A stretch of 21,618 nt of DNA, from the NCBI GenBank assembly GCA_964456445.1, contig CAYWBI010000052.1, forward strand, positions 1 to 21,618, read 5' to 3'. Position 1 is the stretch's first letter. The number at the start of each line of letters is the position of its first letter. Source of the stretch: CAYWBI01 sp964456445 (GTDB lineage Bacteria; Calditrichota; Calditrichia; Calditrichales; J004). The position numbers and the translations under genes were made by a program. Shown one piece after another: positions 15,992 to 21,618 of this stretch. The notes beneath the pieces were generated by a model, which saw nothing but the letters and a program-made list of their open reading frames with translations, had not been told where the DNA came from and searched no databases.

Positions 15992-17363
15992 GATTTTTCA
16001 TCCGGATAATGATGGACTGGAAAGGCCTCAACATCAACTGTTGCCCGCTAAGTTGCAGGTCTTTACAACTATTAAAGAGTACCATCCCCGTGTTCAAAGT
16101 ATGTGCTAGATCGACAGTGAGTTGAACCAGTTTTTTCCCGGCCCGAAAATTCAGTATGATAAATATATTCTTTTTTCTCAGGATCAACACATCATCGGTA
16201 CAATTACTGGAATGAATAATAAAGTTTTCAGCGCCTAAAGCCAAAATATTTTTACGAAGAAAAATAAGCCGGGAATATATATCAAGAATTTGCGGATTCG
16301 GACTATCTTCAATTAATGGATCAGGACCGAACAATGACAACTGTTTTTGCGCACCTGCTTCCTGCCCGTTGTAGATTAGGGGCAGTCCAGGCATACAATA
16401 AATAAATACGATATAGGGGACATAGCCTCGTTTTCCAAAGGTTTTGACGGCCCTGGGCAAATCATGGTTTTCAAGAAATCGCAGGGCTTTGGCGCCTTTG
16501 GCATTCATCTGTTGCCAAACACGTACCCACTCCGTTAAACGCTTAATGGAGGCGCCTTTTTTTACATTTTTCATCCATTCATATAATACCCAGTCATAAC
16601 TGCTGTTAAAAGCAGTACGGTGCAAGGTTTGTCCCTGCCATTCGGCCAGCATAAATATTTCCGGATATTGCTGTCTAAGCTCATTAACGGCATCTTCCCA
16701 AAATTTTATGGGTACCAAACCTGCCACGTCGCAACGAAATCCATCGATGCCTTGTTTCATCCAAAAGGCCATAATTCGTCGGACATGGTCACGGGTCTCA
16801 GAATTACGATAATTTAAATCCACCACATCGCTCCAAGCGGCCACCTTGCGGGTTGGGAGATTTTTTTTGTCCCTTAAAGCCATCTCTGGTTTTTGCACAA
16901 ATCCGCTGTAATCGGGCGCTACATGGTTTACAACCAAATCAAGTATAATACGCATATCGCGGCGGTGGACTTCTTCTACCAACCGTAAAAAATCATTCAT
17001 GCTCCCAAGCGAGGGTTCCACAGAATAGTAATCGCGGACCGCATAAGGACAGCCAAGGCTTCCTTTTTTGTTTTTTTTTCCAATGGGATAAATGGGCATA
17101 AGCCAGATAAAATCGAGACCAAGTTCTTTCAGCCTATCCAAACCGTTGCATAAAGCCTTGAACGTCCCCTGCCGGGTAAACGAACGGGGATAAATTTCAT
17201 ATAGTGATTTTTCCGAATAAAATCCGGGTAAAATCGGGGCGCTGCAATGTAGTGCCGTCAGTTGCGGATGGAACTTTTTAACGACCGCGGTTTCCCTGAT
17301 ATTTTCAACAAGATATTTGAACCGCCGGGCAAGACCACTGTCCGATGGAGGATCAATGTCCAT
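15963..17363 (-). CDS. Cytoplasmic GH13 alpha-amylase-type enzyme
   Basis: The chosen ATG at 17363 gives 466 aa beginning MDIDPPSDSGL; upstream codons in frame overlap the TrmB-like gene and look non-coding. All four GH13 regions are present: DLVVNHV (142-148), GFRCDVAGL with nucleophile D212, acid/base E241 in AEW, and FLENHD (about 296-301). There is no signal peptide, so it should act on intracellular alpha-glucans or on imported maltodextrins. The exact specificity (amylase, glucosidase or transglycosylase) is not decidable. The start overlaps the TrmB-like stop by 11 nt, suggesting co-expression, and its end overlaps the kinase start. Confidence 0.9.
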   Translation of the reverse strand: MDIDPPSDSGLARRFKYLVENIRETAVVKKFHPQLTALHCSAPILPGFYSEKSLYEIYPRSFTRQGTFKALCNGLDRLKELGLDFIWLMPIYPIGKKNKKGSLGCPYAVRDYYSVEPSLGSMNDFLRLVEEVHRRDMRIILDLVVNHVAPDYSGFVQKPEMALRDKKNLPTRKVAAWSDVVDLNYRNSETRDHVRRIMAFWMKQGIDGFRCDVAGLVPIKFWEDAVNELRQQYPEIFMLAEWQGQTLHRTAFNSSYDWVLYEWMKNVKKGASIKRLTEWVRVWQQMNAKGAKALRFLENHDLPRAVKTFGKRGYVPYIVFIYCMPGLPLIYNGQEAGAQKQLSLFGPDPLIEDSPNPQILDIYSRLIFLRKNILALGAENFIIHSSNCTDDVLILRKKNIFIILNFRAGKKLVQLTVDLAHTLNTGMVLFNSCKDLQLSGQQLMLRPFQSIIIRMKNHEQQDRIKV

Positions 17364-18192
17364 TGGGTTCCCGCAACGCATTGACGTCGGATGAGGCGAG
17401 CAAATCCTGCAGCTCATCGGACTGGCCTTTCTGCATGGCAATAACCGTTTGGGACACATCGACCCCCGTACGCATCCCGTACAGGGTTATATCGAGGATA
17501 ATATGATTGGTGGCAATATCAACTATCGCCGTATTCTTTGTCCATGTTGTTTTTTTAGGCATTACATTATCGGCTTCGCCCATTAACAATTCATTTTGAT
17601 CGACGACAAGAATTATTTTATGATCCCAAAACTTTTCGAGGGCCCCCTGATTTAAACCATAAGTATAATGGCATTCGTTTGGGATATCGAGTGAATTGAA
17701 AGAAAATGCAATAATCTTAACCCCATGCTCAATGGCCTTGTTCAATTGTTCTGCCAGCATATCGGCCTCGCGTTGCCAAAGGGAGATGTAGATAGACTTT
17801 TCAGCGCGTTCAATCATTTCCCGTGCTTTATGGATCATGTTTTCATAGCCGACAATATTCCATAAATGTCCGGGCTCTAATGATATTTCAAATTGCTTCA
17901 ACGACGAGCGTACTTCATCCACACGTTCCTTGAACTGGCGTTCAAGCAAATCAAACAATTGGTCGGGGGGCAAGGGAACATACTTTTGTGGCTCGCTATA
18001 TAAGCCGTTCACGGCACCGATGGCCTCCAGTTTGCGGATAACATCATAAATTGCCGAACGAGGCACACCTGAATTTTTGCTAAGTTCATATCGGGTAGCC
18101 GGGTTATTTTGCAACAAAGAGATATATGCTTTGGCTTCATATACTGTAAAACCCAGCTTTTTCATTCGCATTGAAATTTCATCAAAAGGCAT
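17353..18192 (-). CDS. TrmB-like sugar-responsive transcriptional regulator
   Basis: The product is 279 aa from the ATG at 18192, with AGGA 7 nt upstream; a TTG seven codons earlier is a weaker alternative. The N-terminal winged helix (about 4-70) contains LGFTVYEAKAYISLL and the recognition part SGVPRSAIYDVIRKLEA. A short coiled coil (about 80-105) and a TrmB/PLD-like effector domain (about 110-260) follow. TrmB proteins, best known from archaea, bind sugars and control sugar transport and alpha-glucan genes. The amylase gene overlaps its end, which fits that role. Confidence 0.88.
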   Translation of the reverse strand: MPFDEISMRMKKLGFTVYEAKAYISLLQNNPATRYELSKNSGVPRSAIYDVIRKLEAIGAVNGLYSEPQKYVPLPPDQLFDLLERQFKERVDEVRSSLKQFEISLEPGHLWNIVGYENMIHKAREMIERAEKSIYISLWQREADMLAEQLNKAIEHGVKIIAFSFNSLDIPNECHYTYGLNQGALEKFWDHKIILVVDQNELLMGEADNVMPKKTTWTKNTAIVDIATNHIILDITLYGMRTGVDVSQTVIAMQKGQSDELQDLLASSDVNALREPNGH

Positions 18193-18241
18193 TGTTTTTC
18201 CTACATCATTCAAGAATATTTTTTTAGATTACTATTTTTTA

Positions 18242-18247
18242 ATTATA
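18242..18247 (-). promoter_or_regulatory. Possible -10 box for the TrmB-like gene
   Basis: TATAAT on the minus strand lies in the 71-bp gap between the esterase stop and the TrmB-like start, 50 nt before the ATG. The -35 region at 17 bp spacing is poor (AAATTA), so this is a tentative promoter only. Confidence 0.3.
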
Positions 18248-18263
18248 CCCTATTCAGACTTAT

Positions 18264-19421
18264 TTAATTTTGGGACAGCGTTAGTGCTTTCCCTACGGGA
18301 TTGAGAAGATAAATAAGCGCACGATCGAGATGTGTCCGCCAATTTCCCCAGTTATGGCCTTCCTGCCAGATATTTTGTTTAAATTGCAGAGCCCTGGATT
18401 CAAGAAAAACCTTCATTTTATTTTGTACTGTATCTTGTTTTTCAAGAATGCCAAAATCAAAATAGAGTTTTTGCTTTTCCAGATTTGCTGTTCTCAATTG
18501 GTCAATGATTTTTACACTGTCCACCCAAAAGGAAGGGGACTGGGCAAATGCCCCGTTTAATTTGCCTATGCTCAGGGCATAAAAGGCACATAGCCCGCCC
18601 AGGGAGACCCCACCCATATACCGTGGCGCGTTTTTATCTATTTTAAATTTCCGTTCCACCCAGGGCAAATATTCATTAAACATCATTTGTGTAAATTTTT
18701 TATCTATCCAATACTCTTTCATACGTTTTTTAGGTTGAAAAAACAAGGCCTGACAAGGCGGTATTTTCTTGTCCTGGATAAGATTATCAAGCACTATTCC
18801 TGTGTAACCATACTTCAAATAGTCCCCACCATCATTAAATATCAGCAATGGAGAGCTGCTGTCCGCTTGAACATTTCTATAAAACCAGGTGTCATAAACC
18901 CTGGACATTGTATGGCTCTTAAATTTTGAGCTGTCCAGCGCCGTGTATGATTTTTGCCTGTCCTGCAAGATATAGGGGGAATATTCATAGCCCGGCATAA
19001 GCAAGAGCGAATTTTTCCCATACCCACCAAAAGACCTTTTAACATTCAACGAATCCAATATCCATTTATCGTCAACAATAAATTTATATTCCAGACGAGT
19101 TGTGGAATTGTAGTGCTGTTCACAATAATAATAGTCCGTACCTATAATTTTTAAAAAGGGAATGGCCTCTTTTTGCCAGCCATTCATATCGCCGGTTAAA
19201 AACACCGGGATGTCCCTTCTATTTCTATAAATAAAATAGACCTGTTCTTTTTCGATAACCGGCAGCTGCTTACCGGACATCCATTTATCCATGGAGCGCT
19301 GCCTCTGCCCCATTGGAACATCGATCAATTGCAATAAAAATGCCTTAAAATTATCAGGTGTACGCTTACAACCTAAAAATAGGATCAATAAAAAACCCCA
19401 AAATAAATATTGCTTTTTAAT
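18264..19421 (-). CDS. Lipoprotein esterase with a glycogen-binding-like (E-set) domain
   Basis: Conventional starts give only a short, useless leader (TTG at 19388). Extending in frame to an ATT at 19421, 5 nt after a strong GGAGGG, gives 385 aa starting (M)KKQYLFWGFLLILFLGC, a full lipoprotein signal peptide with C18 as lipidation site. An immunoglobulin-like E-set/CBM48-type domain follows (about 58-130, with FLTGDMNGW). Then comes an Esterase-D/Fes-like alpha/beta hydrolase domain (about 165-375) with nucleophile S273 in GGVSLGG and likely H356 in EGHNW. Such enzymes hydrolyse esters such as acylated sugars or siderophores. Next to the symporter and amylase genes a carbohydrate ester is most likely. 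The start codon call is inference. Confidence 0.8.
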   Translation of the reverse strand: MKKQYLFWGFLLILFLGCKRTPDNFKAFLLQLIDVPMGQRQRSMDKWMSGKQLPVIEKEQVYFIYRNRRDIPVFLTGDMNGWQKEAIPFLKIIGTDYYYCEQHYNSTTRLEYKFIVDDKWILDSLNVKRSFGGYGKNSLLLMPGYEYSPYILQDRQKSYTALDSSKFKSHTMSRVYDTWFYRNVQADSSSPLLIFNDGGDYLKYGYTGIVLDNLIQDKKIPPCQALFFQPKKRMKEYWIDKKFTQMMFNEYLPWVERKFKIDKNAPRYMGGVSLGGLCAFYALSIGKLNGAFAQSPSFWVDSVKIIDQLRTANLEKQKLYFDFGILEKQDTVQNKMKVFLESRALQFKQNIWQEGHNWGNWRTHLDRALIYLLNPVGKALTLSQN

Positions 19422-19441
19422 AATTGCCCTCCAAAAAACAA

Positions 19442-19463
19442 TTGTGGATATCTTGTGGATATC
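19442..19463 (-). repeat. Tandem 11-bp direct repeat, possible operator
   Basis: TTGTGGATATC occurs twice with no gap (19442-19452 and 19453-19463) on the plus strand, reading GATATCCACAA twice on the minus strand. It ends 9 nt before the Shine-Dalgarno of the lipoprotein gene. The 11-bp period puts both copies on one face of the helix, as in operators. Each copy also matches 8 of 9 bases of a DnaA box, probably by chance. Confidence 0.5.
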
Positions 19464-19500
19464 TTTTTAACAATCCGCAAGATTTATTAACATTTGCGTT

Positions 19501-19589
19501 TTTGACAATACGGAAAAAACCATATTTAACTATTTGTATTTTAGATATTTACAATACATATTGCCATTCATTGCCGTATTGGGGTCAAA
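19501..19589. repeat. Inverted repeat in the esterase upstream region
   Basis: TTTGACAATACGG (19501-19513) and the inverse of CCGTATTGGGGTCAAA (19574-19589) share the arms TTTGAC and AATACGG, with the second copy three bases longer. The arms are 60 bp apart with AT-rich sequence between. The 233-bp gap between the symporter stop and the esterase start otherwise holds the tandem 11-mer and no recognisable gene or terminator. Confidence 0.35.
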
Positions 19590-19665
19590 TACATCTGCCA
19601 TGTAGCCGAATGTCGATAAATTGTGCATAACTTTGCCAGAAAAAAATCTTTATCTATAATGCCGT

Positions 19666-21477
19666 TTAATCATCCATGTGCACTTCCGTAGATAAATGCC
19701 TGAACCAAAAGTAGTAGAGCCCGGATGAGAGAACCAGTAAAATGACCAGTAGCCAGGAAAATTCATCCCATCGTTTTAAAATAATTGCCATACCGGTCAG
19801 GAAAAGAACCACCTGCCAGGGAACTGCAAAAAAGGTCGCAATGATATCGCGCTTATTTTCCTTATTTATTTTTTCCATCACATCCATTTTTATACTTTTA
19901 CGAACCGGTCCCCAAAAACCAAAGGGCCTTGTCCGTCTATAAAATTCCTGCAATACCGCTTCATCGGTAGGCGGCGCCGCGTATGTGCCAATGATCATGC
20001 CAATAAGCGAAAAAGTGGTGGATACAAGAAAGGCAAAGTATTCCGGTATCTCGGGCAGGAAGATACGCTGGAGGACAGCGGCAACCATACCCGCGGCGGT
20101 GCCCGCGGCAAAACCATAGCCGTTCATCCGCCACCAGTACCAGCGTGCCATTGTTGGGATCAGCAATCCGGCGCCAAGACTGGAGGTAATCCAGCCCCAG
20201 ATATCATTAATATTATCTATAAGCAACATAAAACCGAGACCCAGGACAACCAGAAGTACGGAAGCCCAGCGGCTATGCGCCATTAATGTCTTTTCTGACG
20301 CCTTGGGGTTGATATAGGTTTGGTATATATCCTTTACCCAATAGGCTGCCCCTGCATTAACGGTGGAATCAAAGGTGGACATTGCAGCAGCCATTAAACC
20401 CGCAACCAAAAACCCCTTTATTCCGGCAGGGACCATGTGATTTATTACCACAGGCAATACCGTTTCAGGATCAGCTATAACGCCTTTTTGTGAGCCCAAG
20501 ACCACACCCATGGTGGCAATTGCCGCGATAAACGGCCAGCGAAAAGCGAGTAAAATTGTCCAAAACAATGAAAGTAGGCCGGATTCACGGTCGGAACGCG
20601 ATGCAAAAAAACGTTGTATCATATATTGGCTGGTCCCGCCACTGCCTTCCAGTATTACCTTTAACAGGTAAAACAATATTGCAATGCCAAACATATTATA
20701 GATGGAGTACGCCGAGTTTGCGGGCATGTGCAGGTTCCAGTGCGGGATGATGCTTGTCCAGGCTTCACGGGTGGTGTTTAATACCTTAAAGGTGCCATCA
20801 CGCAGGGGAACGGAAACCTGAAAAACATCCGGCAGATTAAAATTAAAAGCAATAATCATGATATAGGCAATCGTAGCAAAAATCAATATTCCCTGGAAAA
20901 CATCGGTCCAGACCACGCCATACAGACCCGAGGCCACGGTGTAAATCATAGCGAGCACAATCATCAACGTGGCAGCCCAGAATTGTGGATCCAGACCCAG
21001 GAAGCCCGGGATACCTAAAAATTCGGCGACAAATTTCCCGGAACCGATGGCAAAATAGGTGATCATGGCAATGGTCATAATGATAATTGATAGTGCGGCG
21101 ATGATGCGCGCTAAATCGCCCTGTTTATCGGTGCCAAACCGAAAATGCATCCACTCTGCCAGGGTCATAACCAATGCACGCCGGTTCCACTTTCCCTGGA
21201 AGATCATAAGGAAGGCCATGATCAGGGTTACGCCGCCGCGGATTTCTATAAAAAAACCGGACGCTCCAAGGGCAAAAACAAAAGCCGTATTTATCATGGT
21301 GCCACTTATATCCAGATTCGATGACATGCCCGACGCGCCAAGCGCCCACCAGGGCAGCCCGCGTTCGCCAAGAAAGTAGGAATCAATGCCCTGTGAGGCT
21401 TTCTTCTGAAAGTAGATACCTATACCAATCATCGAGAACAGATATATAAGTATTATCCCGTAGTCCAGTAATGTCAT
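19666..21477 (-). CDS. Sodium:solute symporter (SSS family)
   Basis: The protein is 603 aa with about 13-14 membrane segments. The family pattern is clear at the N-terminus: YFLGERGLPWWALGASGMSSN (about 34-54), with the following DISGTM and a GTSQYMIQRFFASRS segment near the middle of the protein. The C-terminus has an extended soluble loop (residues about 505-545) and two further hydrophobic segments. It imports a solute with Na+. The substrate is not readable, but the neighbouring TrmB-like regulator, amylase and esterase suggest a sugar or sugar derivative. Shine-Dalgarno GGGAG precedes the ATG at 21477. Confidence 0.92.
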   Translation of the reverse strand: MTLLDYGIILIYLFSMIGIGIYFQKKASQGIDSYFLGERGLPWWALGASGMSSNLDISGTMINTAFVFALGASGFFIEIRGGVTLIMAFLMIFQGKWNRRALVMTLAEWMHFRFGTDKQGDLARIIAALSIIIMTIAMITYFAIGSGKFVAEFLGIPGFLGLDPQFWAATLMIVLAMIYTVASGLYGVVWTDVFQGILIFATIAYIMIIAFNFNLPDVFQVSVPLRDGTFKVLNTTREAWTSIIPHWNLHMPANSAYSIYNMFGIAILFYLLKVILEGSGGTSQYMIQRFFASRSDRESGLLSLFWTILLAFRWPFIAAIATMGVVLGSQKGVIADPETVLPVVINHMVPAGIKGFLVAGLMAAAMSTFDSTVNAGAAYWVKDIYQTYINPKASEKTLMAHSRWASVLLVVLGLGFMLLIDNINDIWGWITSSLGAGLLIPTMARWYWWRMNGYGFAAGTAAGMVAAVLQRIFLPEIPEYFAFLVSTTFSLIGMIIGTYAAPPTDEAVLQEFYRRTRPFGFWGPVRKSIKMDVMEKINKENKRDIIATFFAVPWQVVLFLTGMAIILKRWDEFSWLLVILLVLSSGLYYFWFRHLSTEVHMDD

Positions 21478-21524
21478 ACAATTCTCCCAAGAAACAGTTT
21501 TAGTATGTGAATAGGTAGGATGCT

Positions 21525-21558
21525 CCGCTTTTGGCTGACATTAATCAGCCAAGGGCGG
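21525..21558. promoter_or_regulatory. Hairpin or operator ahead of the symporter gene
   Basis: TTGGCTGA (21531-21538), a 6-bp spacer, and TCAGCCAA (21545-21552) form a perfect inverted repeat. CCGC (21525-21528) and GCGG (21555-21558) extend it after a two-base mismatch. No T-run follows it on either strand, so it is not a standard terminator. It lies 48-81 bp upstream of the symporter ATG and could be an operator or a leader hairpin. Confidence 0.5.
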
Positions 21559-21566
21559 AAAAACCT

Positions 21567-21599
21567 AAAAACCCATACCGGTCATTAAGACCGGTATGG
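21567..21599 (-). terminator. Rho-independent terminator of an upstream gene
   Basis: A perfect 11-bp stem, CCATACCGGTC (arms 21599-21589 and 21583-21573) with a 5-nt loop, is followed on the minus strand by GTTTTT (T-run 21571-21567) and a second T-run shortly after. It should end a minus-strand gene lying to the right of the window, so the symporter begins a new transcription unit. Confidence 0.8.
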
Positions 21600-21618
21600 A
21601 TAGGTATAGACATTACTT

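Noticed and set aside
19442..19463. Chromosome origin suggested by DnaA-box-like repeats
   Set aside because: Only two imperfect boxes, no dnaA/dnaN genes nearby and no further box cluster were seen.

Overview
Every confident gene in this 21.6 kb window lies on the minus strand, so gene order is read from high to low coordinates. Starts follow clear Shine-Dalgarno sequences. The organism looks like a bacterium with a sulfur-oxidizing or sulfur-transferring metabolism feeding a quinone pool. The mix of an Hdr-like/ETF locus, an NtrC-type two-component pair, a TrmB-like regulator and an SSS symporter would suit a poorly characterised phylum, perhaps of the FCB type such as Calditrichota. That placement is a weak inference because no ribosomal or marker gene is present.

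Region A (about 12.9 kb down to 1) is one tight block: tusA, dsrE3A, a lipoate-protein ligase (sLpl), a second DsrE-family gene, lbpA, a thioredoxin-like gene, shdrC1, a nitroreductase-family gene, shdrB1, shdrA, shdrH, shdrB3, etfB, etfA, then emo and the first codons of another gene. Spacing from tusA to etfA is small or overlapping throughout (at most about 55 bp). This is the core of a type II sHdr (sulfur-oxidizing heterodisulfide reductase-like) system in the order C1-B1-A-H-B3-etfB-etfA. The likely flow is: sulfane sulfur is carried by TusA and the DsrE proteins to a lipoate-binding protein (LbpA, loaded by sLpl). The sHdr complex oxidises it, and electrons pass through EtfAB to a membrane Emo protein and on to (mena)quinone. 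Two things differ from a textbook locus: a nitroreductase-family gene sits between shdrC1 and shdrB1, and a rho-independent terminator lies between etfA and emo.

The control region (12828-13115) has a near-perfect sigma-54 promoter (TGGCAC-N5-TTGCT) about 60 bp ahead of tusA. A 16-bp perfect palindrome lies about 190 bp further upstream. Directly behind it, region B (13.1-16.0 kb) encodes a membrane PAS histidine kinase and an NtrC-family sigma-54 activator. The arrangement suggests that this pair switches on the whole sulfur operon.

Region C (16-21.6 kb) is a carbohydrate module: a cytoplasmic GH13 amylase-type enzyme, a TrmB-like regulator, a surface lipoprotein esterase with a glycogen-binding-like domain, and a sodium:solute symporter. 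The kinase start overlaps the amylase end, so the two modules may be transcriptionally linked. A terminator for an unseen upstream gene lies at the right edge. No tRNA, rRNA, CRISPR array or insertion sequence was seen, and no gap without a gene exceeds 300 bp.
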